DNA of 64,000 bases from Pseudaquabacterium terrae (GTDB lineage Bacteria; Pseudomonadota; Gammaproteobacteria; Burkholderiales; Burkholderiaceae_C). The number at the start of each line of letters is the position of its first letter. Position 1 is the stretch's first letter. Both the position numbers and the translations under genes were made by a program. Location: assembly GCF_013266755.1 (NCBI RefSeq), contig NZ_JABRWJ010000011.1, positions 124,001-188,000 on the forward strand. Direction: 5' to 3'. This document shows positions 46,919-55,842 of this stretch, in pieces. The notes beneath the pieces were generated by a model that saw only the letters and a program-made list of their open reading frames with translations, was not told where the DNA came from and searched no databases.

Positions 46919-47227
46919 ATGAGTCGCTCCGCCACCTTGCCGCCCATCCGTGTTGCGCCCGAGACGAAGGCCAGCCTCGAGGCTGTGCTGCGAGAAGGCG
47001 AATCGCTGACGCAGTTCATCGAGAATGCTGTTTGCCGCGAGGCTGAGTTCCGCGCTGAGCAGAACGCCGCTGTCGCCCGGGCGAAGAAGGCATTGCGCAG
47101 CGCTGAGAAGGGCGTCGGCCTGCTGACGGCTGAAGCCTTCCTGGCAGGCATGGAGCAGCGTGCAACAGCAGCACAGCAGCGCATCCGCGATGCAGTGGCG
47201 GCGAAGAACAAGCGAACCGCCGGGTGA
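46919..47227 (+). CDS. parD: ParD-like antitoxin
   Basis: 102 residues. N-terminal ribbon-helix-helix-like part (ATLPPIRVAPETKASLEAVL, EGESLTQFIENAVCREAEF) and a long charged helical C terminus that would wrap the toxin. Its stop overlaps the start of the toxin gene (GTGA at 47224-47227), the usual antitoxin-toxin coupling. The start codon lies a few tens of bases after the intron 3' end, so the mRNA must be spliced or carry the intron RNA. Confidence 0.72.
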   Translation: MSRSATLPPIRVAPETKASLEAVLREGESLTQFIENAVCREAEFRAEQNAAVARAKKALRSAEKGVGLLTAEAFLAGMEQRATAAQQRIRDAVAAKNKRTAG

Positions 47228-47544
47228 GCGAAGGGTATCGGGTTGTTCTGACCGTCACGTTCCAGGAGGACGTCGAGCGTCTCGAGGAACACATCATCCA
47301 ACGGGAGCTGGCAAGCAACACGCCGGATGAAATGTGCATCTTCCGGTTCCGCGACGCGGTGGAGCGCGCGATGGGGATCCTCGCCTTTGCTCCACACGCC
47401 TGTCGTCGATCTGAAGCGCACAGGGAATTCCGGGAACTGATCATTCCCTTCGGTCATGCCGGATGCGTCTTTCTCTTTGCAATTCGCGAGCTCGATGTCG
47501 TATTGCTCGCTGCGAGGGATCAGCACGAGCATGACTACCGCTGA
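47224..47544 (+). CDS. parE: ParE/RelE-family toxin
   Basis: 106 residues from a GTG at 47224. ParE-like sequence: YRVVLTVTFQEDVERLEEHI, FRFRDAVERAMGILAFAPHA, CRRSEAHREFRELIIPFGHA and a final strand LFAIRELDVVLLAARDQHEH, which matches the family ending (A-x-R-H-x-R-x-x-x-Y). ParE toxins inhibit gyrase; RelE relatives cleave mRNA. Which applies cannot be told. Partner of the upstream antitoxin. Confidence 0.75.
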   Translation: MSEGYRVVLTVTFQEDVERLEEHIIQRELASNTPDEMCIFRFRDAVERAMGILAFAPHACRRSEAHREFRELIIPFGHAGCVFLFAIRELDVVLLAARDQHEHDYR

Positions 47545-47698
47545 CGCCTGGCGGGTCAAGCCGTTCCATCGTCGTGCGCAGCTCGCTCGTGATGACGTGC
47601 CTCGATGAGCCGCCCCTACGTGCCGACATCCTGGGATCGGCAAGGCGCCGCCCTCCGGTGGCGCTGGCGACGGGTCGCCGAGCCAACCGTCGCAAAGA

Positions 47699-50600
47699 CT
47701 AGGGCCGCGCGCCAGCCGCTCTGCAGGGGCCCGAGCCCGGCGCCAAGGCCAGCTGCGCGCGCTCGGCATCGCTCAGGCAGCGCGGCAGCGAGGACCAGGC
47801 ACGGGCCTGCAGCTCGGCACGAGATGCGTGCAGCGGCCAGCGCCGTAGATCCCGGTCGAGCGAGGCGCTGAGCACCCAGCGGCCCTTCGGGTCGAAGGCC
47901 AAGGCTGCGACCGTGAGTCGGTGGCCCTCCATCGCGACGGCCACCTCGCCAGACTCCAGGTCCCATAGGCGGACCGATCGACCGTCGCGGGTGAGCAGCC
48001 GGCGTGAGTCCGGCGTGAAGGCCGGCGCGCCGACCTCAGAGAGTCCGCGCACCAGCATCACATGGCGCTCGTGTTTACCGATGCCCCAGACTTCGCCCGC
48101 CCCTCCGTAGCTGCCAGCCAGCCATTGGCCGTCCGGGCTGAAGGCGAGGCCCGCCCAGCGTGGCGCACGAGCGGCCGGGCCCATTTCGCGCTCGAACAGC
48201 AATCGGCCCTCGGGCAACGAGAACACGGCCACGCGTCCGGCGCGAAAGCCCACCGCCAGCCGCGTACCGTCGGCGCTGGTCACGAAGGTCTCGACTGGCG
48301 CACCCTTCATGTCGATGCGGCGCACCAGCGCGCCGTTCGATGCATCCCACAGCCGCAGCCCGGGCTCCAGGCGCAGGCTGAAAGCTTGGCCGCTGCCCGA
48401 TGCAGCAGAGGCGGGGCTGTCCATCGGCGCTTGCCATTCGGCGGCCGTCAGCAGCCACCGGCCGTTGCCGCTGAACGCGGCGCGCGCCACCTGCCTTCTC
48501 AGCGTGGCGCCCGCAGGCGGATCGGCGGCCGGTGCATCGAGTCGGGCCACGAAGCTGCCGTTCGCGGGATCCCACAGCGTGGCCGGCCGCGCACCATGGG
48601 ACATCAACAGGCGTCGGCCGCCCGGTGCGAACTGGGCCGCCTCTGGCGATCCGCCGTCCGGCAGGCGCTTGCGGTCCACTGCCCCGCCGTCGGCGGAACT
48701 CCAGCTTGACAGCTCGCCGTTGTTGGCCAGCAGGAAGGCAGTCAGCCCGTCGCTGGAGAAGGCGGACGCCAGCACCTGTGTGCCTCCGGCCGCCAATCTG
48801 GCGCGCTCGCTGCCGGATGCTGGATCCCACAGCCGAGCGGTCGCTTCCGAGCCATGGCTCAAGGCCCGTTTGCCATCGGGAGAGACGCTCACCCCCGTGA
48901 CCCAGGCGGCGTGGCCCGCCAGCTTATCGCGCTGGGCGGGCGTCGCGATGCGCCAGATGCGCAGCTCGCGCCCGCCGTGGCTCAGCAGGCGCCCGCCGTC
49001 GAGCAGGGCCATGCCGGCCAGGTCGGGATGGCCGCGCAGCTCGACGGCACCAGGGCCCTCGTGGCGCTGCCACAGGTGCAACGTACTGGAGGCCGGCATG
49101 CCGCGCGGTTCGTCGCGCGTGTGGATCAGCACGGTGTCGCCCTCGGTTCCGGCGTCGAGCGCTCGCACCGGTGAATCCAGGGCAATGCGTCCAGGTGCGA
49201 CATCGTCGCAAGGCTCGCCCGCCAGGCTCCATAGCGCCACGCCGCCACCGCTGTCGCCGGTGGCCAGCAGGCTTCCCGACAGCGTGCTGGCCCCGATCTG
49301 TCGCGTATGCGCACGCATTGCCGGCGGCCTGGGGCAGCTGGAGGACGCCGTGGCTCCGGCCGAACCAGACAGGCGCCATTGCTGCAGCCAGCCGTCCACT
49401 CCCACGGCGACAAGCTCACGATCGTCCCCGGCAAAGTACAGCGCCTGGGTACCGAAGCCCGGCCGTCCCTTCAGCTGACGCAGCAGGCGGCCCGCACCCG
49501 CGTCCCACAGCATCGCGTTGCCCTGGCCGTCCGCGCCGGCTAGTCGGCGGCCCTGTGCATCCAATGCCAGCGCCTCGACGCTGCCGTCGTGCTGCCAGCG
49601 CCGTAGCAGGCGGCCGTCGGCTGCGTCGTGGAGGCTGACGACGCCCTGCTCGTCGACCAGCGCCAGTCGTCGACCGTCGCCGCTGAAGGCGGTGGCGCGG
49701 ATCTCGGCCGCATGGCCCTCGAGGGCGCCGATCAGCGCTGGGCGGCCGGTGTCCCAAAGGTAGGTCCGAGCCGGCTGCTGGTCGAACGCGGTGGTGACCA
49801 CGAGCAGACGCCGGGCGGCCGGGCTCCAGCGATGGGCGATCGGAATCACTTCCGGCCCCCGATGTTCTCCCAACCAGCGGCCGTTCTCGGCATCCAGCAG
49901 CCGAAGCGCGTGGTCCTGTCCGAGCAGCGGAACAGCCGATGCAGCGGCCTGTGGCATCACGCCGAGCGTGACGCCGGCAGGATCGGGCAGAACCCGCTCC
50001 TCGCGCAGTGACTGCAGCGCCGCGTACAGGCGACCCTCGGCTTCGGGAAGCAGCGGGCGCTCTATTCCGCGCGTTGCATCCGGCATCGCTTCGAGAGCCA
50101 ACAGCGCCGCGCGCACGGCATCGCCGCTGGCCTGGGCCTGGTGGGCGGCCGCAAGCAGCTGGCGCGACTGATTGGCCTGCGCCTCTGTGCGGCGTTGCCG
50201 TGCTGCGTCCCATTGCCACCAGGCCGTCGCCGCGATGGCGATGACGCCAAGCATCGCGGCGGCACCCAATGCGCGCCGCCGTCGTTCGGCGTCGCGGCTG
50301 GCGAGGATCAGCTCGACCACCTGGCGTGCAGCGGGCGGTGCCCGTGGCGGCCGACGCTCGTGCCAGGCAGCGGCACGACGCAGCTGCGCGCCCGAGAGCA
50401 GCGCGCTGCTGTCTGCCCGAACGGCGGCGCTCCCATCCTCGGATGGCGGACGCCACTGGTGTGCGCGCGCGAGCAGTGCGGTGCCCTCGCGCACCCAGGC
50501 GCTGTCGGTGTTCAGTGCGCGCACCAGCGGTGCCTGGTCCCGTTCCGGGTCGTACACGCCTTCGGCCGGCAGCATGTGGACGCGTCCGATCGCGGGTGGT

Positions 50601-50932
50601 AGTGCGGCGGCGTCGATGTCGGCGATACGCACGGGCATCAGCCGCTTGCACAACCGGACCACTTCCCCCAGTTCCCACTGGCACCAGCGCGATGTCACGC
50701 TCGCCGGCGTCACCAGCCACACCACGGTGTCTGCCGCGGCGATCGACTGCGCGAGCTGGCGCTGCCACTCCTCGCCGAACTCCAGCGCCTCGAGGTCGAT
50801 GAACACGGCGAAGCCCTCGGACTCGAGCGCACGAACCAGCGCCTGCGCGGCGGCCTTGTCGCGCCGCGAGTACGAGACAAACAGTTTCAGTGGTGCTGCC
50901 AGGGGAAGTGGCGGAGCGAGGTCGACGGGCAT
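47699..50932 (-). CDS. large TIR-WD40 repeat protein with one membrane helix
   Basis: 1077 residues. TIR domain at 15-105: LKLFVSYSRRDKAAAQALVR, FAVFIDLEALEFGEEWQRQL, then VVWLVTPASVTSRWCQWELG, where S-x-W-C-x-x-E gives the putative catalytic Glu87. A linker leads to a membrane helix (about 221-240) and a basic/helical segment with HQAQASGDAVRAALLALEAM. From about 310 to 1035 there are many WD40-like blades (for example GHAAEIRATAFSGDGRRLAL, GHAAWVTGVSVSPDGKRALS, GHRLTVAALAFDPKGRWVLS), probably two propellers. The tail CLSDAERAQLAL is common in such sensors. TIR-WD40 proteins are seen in bacterial signalling and defence; the propeller likely senses and the TIR acts. It stands alone next to parDE. 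Confidence 0.85.
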   Translation of the reverse strand: MPVDLAPPLPLAAPLKLFVSYSRRDKAAAQALVRALESEGFAVFIDLEALEFGEEWQRQLAQSIAAADTVVWLVTPASVTSRWCQWELGEVVRLCKRLMPVRIADIDAAALPPAIGRVHMLPAEGVYDPERDQAPLVRALNTDSAWVREGTALLARAHQWRPPSEDGSAAVRADSSALLSGAQLRRAAAWHERRPPRAPPAARQVVELILASRDAERRRRALGAAAMLGVIAIAATAWWQWDAARQRRTEAQANQSRQLLAAAHQAQASGDAVRAALLALEAMPDATRGIERPLLPEAEGRLYAALQSLREERVLPDPAGVTLGVMPQAAASAVPLLGQDHALRLLDAENGRWLGEHRGPEVIPIAHRWSPAARRLLVVTTAFDQQPARTYLWDTGRPALIGALEGHAAEIRATAFSGDGRRLALVDEQGVVSLHDAADGRLLRRWQHDGSVEALALDAQGRRLAGADGQGNAMLWDAGAGRLLRQLKGRPGFGTQALYFAGDDRELVAVGVDGWLQQWRLSGSAGATASSSCPRPPAMRAHTRQIGASTLSGSLLATGDSGGGVALWSLAGEPCDDVAPGRIALDSPVRALDAGTEGDTVLIHTRDEPRGMPASSTLHLWQRHEGPGAVELRGHPDLAGMALLDGGRLLSHGGRELRIWRIATPAQRDKLAGHAAWVTGVSVSPDGKRALSHGSEATARLWDPASGSERARLAAGGTQVLASAFSSDGLTAFLLANNGELSSWSSADGGAVDRKRLPDGGSPEAAQFAPGGRRLLMSHGARPATLWDPANGSFVARLDAPAADPPAGATLRRQVARAAFSGNGRWLLTAAEWQAPMDSPASAASGSGQAFSLRLEPGLRLWDASNGALVRRIDMKGAPVETFVTSADGTRLAVGFRAGRVAVFSLPEGRLLFEREMGPAARAPRWAGLAFSPDGQWLAGSYGGAGEVWGIGKHERHVMLVRGLSEVGAPAFTPDSRRLLTRDGRSVRLWDLESGEVAVAMEGHRLTVAALAFDPKGRWVLSASLDRDLRRWPLHASRAELQARAWSSLPRCLSDAERAQLALAPGSGPCRAAGARP

Positions 50933-51089
50933 GGCGAGGATGGTCGAACCAGACGGATCTTGCCTGGTGCCATGGCGTGGCGCTCATCTGGCAGGCTAGG
51001 CATGTCAGGCGGTCGCGGCGCGCACCGCTTCAGCAGGGCCTGGCGCGACCGTCGATGATGTCGGAACCACCTTCGCCACCGCTAAAAAC

Positions 51090-51198
51090 GAACCAACGGC
51101 AGGCCGATGCTTCCCACCCCTTCGTCGACGCACTACCCAGCCGGACTGCTGCGAAATCGCCCAAGAGGAATCCGCGCCCAACCGCCTGCCGTTGGTTC
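51090..51198. repeat. 15-bp inverted repeat pair, 79 bp apart
   Basis: GAACCAACGGCAGGC at 51090-51104 is exactly repeated in inverted orientation at 51184-51198. The enclosed 79 bp has no coding pattern. Could be the ends of a small non-autonomous element, a hairpin RNA or a terminator-like structure; no target duplication was seen. Confidence 0.6.
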
Positions 51199-51438
51199 AT
51201 TATGAGGGTGGCCTGTGAGCCGCCGGCATCGATACTCCCGCCGCGTCAGACCACCCTGCCATGCCATGCCCCGGCGTTCGAACTCTATTTCGCCGTCCAG
51301 GAGTCCCTGCCCGCTCGTGCGAGCAGGTCTTCGCCGAAGCATGGGTGCGCCCTGGAGGGTCCACCAACAGACCCGAGCCGCAGCCGGCCTACAGTCCCAC
51401 CACTTCACCCGTCAGCGAAGCCGGCCATGTCGTGCGCG

Positions 51439-51466
51439 GGGTCCGGGGTCCGGGGTCCGGGGTCCG
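51439..51466. repeat. tandem repeat GGGGTCC x 4
   Basis: Four perfect copies of the 7-bp unit GGGGTCC in a noncoding stretch, likely variable in length between strains. Confidence 0.8.
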
Positions 51467-51589
51467 ATCGGCTCAGGGCGATCGAAGCGCTACCGCGCCG
51501 CCCCCCACCGGCGCACCCGGCTGTCCACCGGACAGGCGACAGGCGGGCAAGGGACCTGGATGGCCGGCTGTTCCTGAGAGAACCGCCGG

Positions 51590-52342
51590 TCAGATCTGCC
51601 GCAGGTGACCAACGACGCGCGCCAGCACCGCTATGTTGGACGGCAACTGTCCGTTGACCAAGGGGATCATCTGAACGCTGGTCGGCGGCATGGCAGAACC
51701 ACAGCTGAGCCGGACCATTGGCTCACCAAAAACGACCTCGACCATACGGATCGCGGTCTGGTTCGCCTGCCCGGCGGCGCTGAACCGAAGCAAGTACATG
51801 CCGCTTCCAGCGATCTGCTCGCAGGTCGGGTCGACCAGAACGAGTTCGCCTGGCCGTATCTGGTCGAGCATGTCGCTCCCCGCCTGGCGATAGAACACCG
51901 CAGCGCGCGGATGATCCGTGTACTTGGTAAGAGCCCTATCGGACGACGAGGGGTCGCCTGGTCGGTACAGCGAGATGATCGGAAGATCCGCCATCTCTGA
52001 AGGTTGCGGACTTGCCGGATCGGCGTCTGAAGACGCCCCTGCGAGGAGCCGGTCCAAGGCCGCTGGGTAGAACGACTCCGGCGGAATCTTGTAGTGTTCG
52101 ATGATCCGGGCCAGCGAGGGCAGGTCGGGGAAGTTGGCGCGATACGTCAACCAATTCTTGACGGTCCCCAGTGACTTCCCGGTGACAGCCCTAAGCTGTC
52201 GATAACCCTCGGTGATCTCAAGGGCGCCGTCCTTGGTGACGTGCCTGATGATGACGTCCGCCACATAGTGGCGGTACGCAGCGTCTCGGTCGGCGGCGGG
52301 CAAGTTTGATGGCTCTGCTTGGTCTTGTGCTTGCGAACCCAT
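51590..52342 (-). CDS. S24/LexA-like repressor, third gene of desaturase-kinase operon
   Basis: 250 residues. The N-terminal part has a helix-turn-helix-like region (YRQLRAVTGKSLGTVKNWLT, then FPDLPSLARIIEHYKIPPES), similar to phage-repressor DNA-binding domains. The C-terminal part resembles the S24 fold: FYRQAGSDMLDQIRPGELVL, VDPTCEQIAGSGMYLLRF. The usual catalytic G-D-S-M reads G-S-D-M and no clear lysine is seen at the AIRMVEVV strand, so self-cleavage may be lost. Begins 10 bp after the kinase stop on the same strand. It is probably a transcription factor that controls this operon or the neighbouring transfer genes; that is inference. Confidence 0.75.
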   Translation of the reverse strand: MGSQAQDQAEPSNLPAADRDAAYRHYVADVIIRHVTKDGALEITEGYRQLRAVTGKSLGTVKNWLTYRANFPDLPSLARIIEHYKIPPESFYPAALDRLLAGASSDADPASPQPSEMADLPIISLYRPGDPSSSDRALTKYTDHPRAAVFYRQAGSDMLDQIRPGELVLVDPTCEQIAGSGMYLLRFSAAGQANQTAIRMVEVVFGEPMVRLSCGSAMPPTSVQMIPLVNGQLPSNIAVLARVVGHLRQI

Positions 52343-52352
52343 GGGGCCGAAC

Positions 52353-54257
52353 CTACGCGGTGACCGATGTCACCACCCCGCGCCCTTCGTGTGTTGTTCT
52401 GAGCCAGCGCGTGAGGAGCTCCCTTAGCTGCGCCTCAGTGTAAGGCTTCCCCAGGTAGTCCGACATTCCGGAGGCAAAGCACTTCTCGCGGTCCGAGGCC
52501 AACGTGTTAGCCGTCAGCGCGATGATCGGAACGGGCGACTTGGCGGCCGCCATGGCCTCGTGTTGCCGGATGCGCTTCGTAGCTTCGTACCCGTCGAGAA
52601 CCGGCATCTGACAGTCCATCAACACAACGTCGAACGCCTGATGGCCCAAGATCTCCAGAGCCTCTCGACCGTGGGCCGCAACGGTTACCTGAAGGCCAAG
52701 TTCCTCCAACATGCGGGACGCAAGCATGGAGTTCAGTTCGTTGTCTTCAACGAGCAGAACTGTGCCGGCGAACTCACCGAGCTCCTCGGAAAGTGACTCC
52801 ACGATCGTCCCCCCGGAGGAACGGGGCTGCACTGCGGCGAAAGCCGCCGGCTGGGCAACTTCGACCGGCAAGGCCACCCGAACCACTGTTCCCAGGTGCT
52901 CGACGCTCGAAATCTCGATCTTGCCGCCCATCGCGTTCACCAACTCATGGACGATGGCCAGCCCGAGGCCAATACCACCTGCGCGACGATCGGCTCCACT
53001 GTCGCCCTGGAAGAAGGGCGTGAAAACCTTCTCCAGATCCTCCTCGCGGATGCCTTTACCCGTATCCCGAACCTGCAGGTGCAGACAAGCCTTCGGGAGC
53101 GATTCCCCTGGACGAGGTTCCAGCCTGGATGACAACTCGACGAAGCCAGCCTCCGTAAACTTGACCGCATTTCCCGTCAGGTTGTTCAAGATCTCGAAAA
53201 GCCTGACTTCGTCAATCACAACTCTCGTCACCGACGGCACGAGGTCCAAACGAGTGTGCAGGTTCAGGCCCTTCGAAGTGGCTGCAGCAACGTGAAGCTC
53301 CTTCACGGTCCGTACGGCATCAGGAATGCTGACAACGCATCGCCTCGCGTCAGAATCACGGTGGCTCAATTTGGTGTACTCCAGGATGCCGTTGAGAATC
53401 TGCAACAGCGCATGCCCGGCGCTGTGCGCCTTCTCTAGTAGCGCGCGATCGTCTTGATTGGCCTTCTTCGCCACCGATTCAAGAATCTGGAGGACGCCGT
53501 TCATTGGCGTCCGAACCTCGTGACTCATGTTCGCGAGGAAGCGCGACTTGGCTTCGTTGGCCTCCTCCGCTGCTCGCTTGGCAGCCTCAAGTTCCTTCGC
53601 GTAGATGTTCCTGCGCTCTTTATCCTTGCGCGCGAGAAAGAGCTTCCGCTCACGGTTCTCAATGCTGTGAGCGAGTGCGAAGGCCGCAATATTGACGACG
53701 ACCAAGTGGGTGATGAGGCGCCCAATCTGGGCGCCCTGCCCCGGCATATGCAAAGCGTATGCAACCCCGGTGACTGATGAAATGCCGGCAACGACAGCTG
53801 TGTTGAGAACGGTGAGACGCGAAAACGCATGGACGACGACCACACCCGTGCAGAGCGATGACGTCAACGCCCAATACAGCTCGGCATGGGAAAGTTGGGC
53901 TCGCGCGTTAAAGGCAACAAATGCGGCCGCTTGGAGGGCTCCAAGCATGACGACGTTTGCCAACGCAGTGTAGTGCCTGGCCACAAACTCGCGTCGATAG
54001 AAGCACAGCGGGGACCCGATCGCCAACAGCGCAATGACGAACAACCGAAAGGACTGAACCCCGCCAACGGCCGGCAACACTCCATGGATGAAGTCGAGCA
54101 AATAGAAACTCAGAAATGTTAGCAGCGCGAGGGCGAGACTGATGCCCAAATAGGTAGCACCGGGAGCCTGATAGACGCGACGGAACTCGTTGTCGAGCTC
54201 GACATCTCCATGGTGCGCAAAGAACCTGAATACTGACCTCATGCAACCCACCGTCAA
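52353..54257 (-). CDS. hybrid histidine kinase with membrane sensor
   Basis: 634 residues. About six membrane helices between 35 and 200 ([78 protein letters not shown]) with short loops, so a stimulus in the membrane is likely. A coiled coil leads to HisKA with phospho-acceptor His246 ([10 protein letters not shown]), HATPase_c with N box ([18 protein letters not shown]), G boxes ([29 protein letters not shown]) and a C-terminal receiver with Asp548 ([13 protein letters not shown]) and Lys in YLGKPY. It starts 4 bp after the desaturase stop. The multi-TM sensor recalls CqsS-like kinases of quorum sensing. No separate response regulator or Hpt gene is nearby. Confidence 0.93.
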   Translation of the reverse strand: MTVGCMRSVFRFFAHHGDVELDNEFRRVYQAPGATYLGISLALALLTFLSFYLLDFIHGVLPAVGGVQSFRLFVIALLAIGSPLCFYRREFVARHYTALANVVMLGALQAAAFVAFNARAQLSHAELYWALTSSLCTGVVVVHAFSRLTVLNTAVVAGISSVTGVAYALHMPGQGAQIGRLITHLVVVNIAAFALAHSIENRERKLFLARKDKERRNIYAKELEAAKRAAEEANEAKSRFLANMSHEVRTPMNGVLQILESVAKKANQDDRALLEKAHSAGHALLQILNGILEYTKLSHRDSDARRCVVSIPDAVRTVKELHVAAATSKGLNLHTRLDLVPSVTRVVIDEVRLFEILNNLTGNAVKFTEAGFVELSSRLEPRPGESLPKACLHLQVRDTGKGIREEDLEKVFTPFFQGDSGADRRAGGIGLGLAIVHELVNAMGGKIEISSVEHLGTVVRVALPVEVAQPAAFAAVQPRSSGGTIVESLSEELGEFAGTVLLVEDNELNSMLASRMLEELGLQVTVAAHGREALEILGHQAFDVVLMDCQMPVLDGYEATKRIRQHEAMAAAKSPVPIIALTANTLASDREKCFASGMSDYLGKPYTEAQLRELLTRWLRTTHEGRGVVTSVTA

Positions 54258-54261
54258 AGGG

Positions 54262-55266
54262 CTAGCCCGCTTTTCGCTTGACCAGATAGCGCAGGAACGA
54301 ACCCTGGCCGTTGAAAATGGCCGTCTCGTCTACCAAGCCCTCAGCTTTGTAGATCGCATGGACAGCGGGCAAATTGGCGAACGAGACGCCCGGGTGCATG
54401 TGGTGATAGACGTGCTGAGCAAAGTTGAAGTCAGGCAAGAGAATCTTTTGCCACCACTTTAGGCGAATGAGGGGCGTGACCGAGTGAACGGTGGCGTTGG
54501 GCACGTTGTACTTGTGTTCGATGACGGCGATCCATCGCACGAATAACTGCGTCACCGTCAGGAGCGGCACCACCCAGTACACAAGAAAGACGGTCCAAGC
54601 GTTCGCGAGGGTGAGCGCTAGGGCGACGGCTGCGAAGAAGATCCAGCGGAGCAACTTGGGCGTCGGGTTTCTGCGTCGAAACTCCGTCACGTCCTTCGGC
54701 GCCGTCTTTCCTCGTATCAGCCCCAGCGTATTGATGCCGGTAAGGTCCTTGAGGACGATCCAAAGAAATGAGCGAAGGCTCGTAGGGATCGACCAATCCG
54801 GCCCGGACTTTCGGACAAAGTCCGGGTCCTTATCGGTGAAGAAGTACTTGTGGTGCGAAAGGTGAACCGCAGCGTAGTCTTCAACGGTCGTCACGAGCAA
54901 CGGATAGACCGCGAAGACGTTGATCCACCAATCGGCGAATCTGGATCGCGCCCCGAGCCGATGGACCTGCTCATGCATGAGGAGGCCAAAGACCATCTGG
55001 CGGGTTCCGATGCCGATGATGCACAGGATGGTGACTACAAGGTTGTCAGCCCATATACCGAGCGCGATTAGAGCCGCGATTACGGCCCAATTGAGGAACA
55101 TCTCGGTCAAAAACCGAATGGGCCGTGGTCCAGAGAGCTCAATGATTTTCGCCCTCGCGCTTTGCGAGAGTTGGTCTGGTCCCGCCAAGACGGCGGGGCG
55201 CAGGTCGCCGGCGTGCTCTGGCGCAATCACCTTCGCGGATTGATGTGCGGGCGCAATGGCCTCCAT
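54262..55266 (-). CDS. membrane fatty acid desaturase
   Basis: 334 residues from the ATG at 55266, preceded by AGGGAG 8 bp upstream; the frame continues 33 codons further but without a site. Di-iron desaturase with three His boxes: HEQVH (98-102), HLSHH (135-139) and HVYHHMH (285-291), and membrane helices at about 55-95, 115-128, 205-245. Introduces a double bond into lipid acyl chains, or hydroxylates. First gene of a three-gene operon with the hybrid kinase and the S24-like repressor. The product could change membrane fluidity or be the signal read by the kinase. Confidence 0.92.
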   Translation of the reverse strand: MEAIAPAHQSAKVIAPEHAGDLRPAVLAGPDQLSQSARAKIIELSGPRPIRFLTEMFLNWAVIAALIALGIWADNLVVTILCIIGIGTRQMVFGLLMHEQVHRLGARSRFADWWINVFAVYPLLVTTVEDYAAVHLSHHKYFFTDKDPDFVRKSGPDWSIPTSLRSFLWIVLKDLTGINTLGLIRGKTAPKDVTEFRRRNPTPKLLRWIFFAAVALALTLANAWTVFLVYWVVPLLTVTQLFVRWIAVIEHKYNVPNATVHSVTPLIRLKWWQKILLPDFNFAQHVYHHMHPGVSFANLPAVHAIYKAEGLVDETAIFNGQGSFLRYLVKRKAG

Positions 55267-55676
55267 ACGGGTTCTCCCTGAACCTTTTGGTTGACTAACC
55301 CCCTCTGGGGGCGCTGGCTGATCCGAAGCGGGCGCGATGCTAACAAAGCGTTGCCGGTCAACCATCAGGATCGCCGCGCCTTGACCCCCCTAGCTTCAAA
55401 CTTCTGACAACAATCTGCTAGCTTTTCACCAACCGTCTGACATACAGTGTCACTTGTCTGTCGCATAACAGGCGTTGACCGCCAGACTTCTGGCGCTTCG
55501 TCGGAAAGAACCCAGGGGAGCCGAGGACGTGCAAGTGGAACGCTGTGCGTCGCACCGCGCGCAGATGGTCGGCGTCAGCGACGCCGCTGTCGGCGGATCA
55601 CCGCCGCCTGTCTTGCGGCAGGACGGCGATGTGGGCGAGGACGAGGCTCACCGACTGATGCGCGCCGTCAGCGCGG
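55267..55676. other. divergent intergenic region between the desaturase and transfer operons
   Basis: Holds the expected promoters of both operons and the palindrome at 55438. A plus-strand frame of 118 codons from 55475 overlaps it but shows no family pattern and was not adopted. Confidence 0.45.
55438..55452. promoter_or_regulatory. palindrome TGACA-N5-TGTCA upstream of the desaturase operon
   Basis: TGACA TACAG TGTCA is a perfect 5+5 palindrome with a 5-bp spacer, about 170 bp before the desaturase start and 225 bp before the first transfer ORF. Related bits (TCTGACAA near 55404, TGTCTGTC near 55456) surround it. A possible operator for the S24-like repressor or a LexA/LysR-type regulator. 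Confidence 0.4.
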
Positions 55677-55802
55677 ATGGCTCTGCCGCAGTCGAACGTG
55701 ATCGTTCTCAAGAAGTGCATCGAGCTCGCCAAGACCAACCGGGCCGCGCGCAGCGCTGCGATGAATCAACAACGCCCTGGCGAGCTCGCCAGGATCAAGT
55801 GA
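55677..55802 (+). CDS. possible small protein before the transfer operon
   Basis: 41 codons reading MALPQSNVIVLKKCIELAKT then NRAARSAAMNQQRPG and ending ARIK. Sensible amphipathic composition and same strand as the type IV secretion genes, ending 40 bp before the trbM-like start. A longer overlapping frame exists. No family known. Confidence 0.3.
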   Translation: MALPQSNVIVLKKCIELAKTNRAARSAAMNQQRPGELARIK

Positions 55803-55842
55803 AGGGTCTCCTGACCGGCGACTCGATGTGAAGGAAAACGCA

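Larger units (their letters stand above)
50933..51589. other. 660 bp intergenic region with repeats
   Basis: No supported gene. Contains the promoter side of the TIR-WD40 gene, a 15-bp inverted repeat pair and a short 7-bp tandem repeat, listed separately. Confidence 0.5.

Noticed and set aside
49416-50987. A 523-codon minus frame inside the TIR-WD40 gene
   Set aside because: Arg/Ala-rich shadow frame; WD40 and TIR motifs are in the other frame.
55475-55831. 118-codon frame upstream of the transfer operon
   Set aside because: Charged, low-pattern sequence; the 41-codon frame at 55677 on another register looks more natural.
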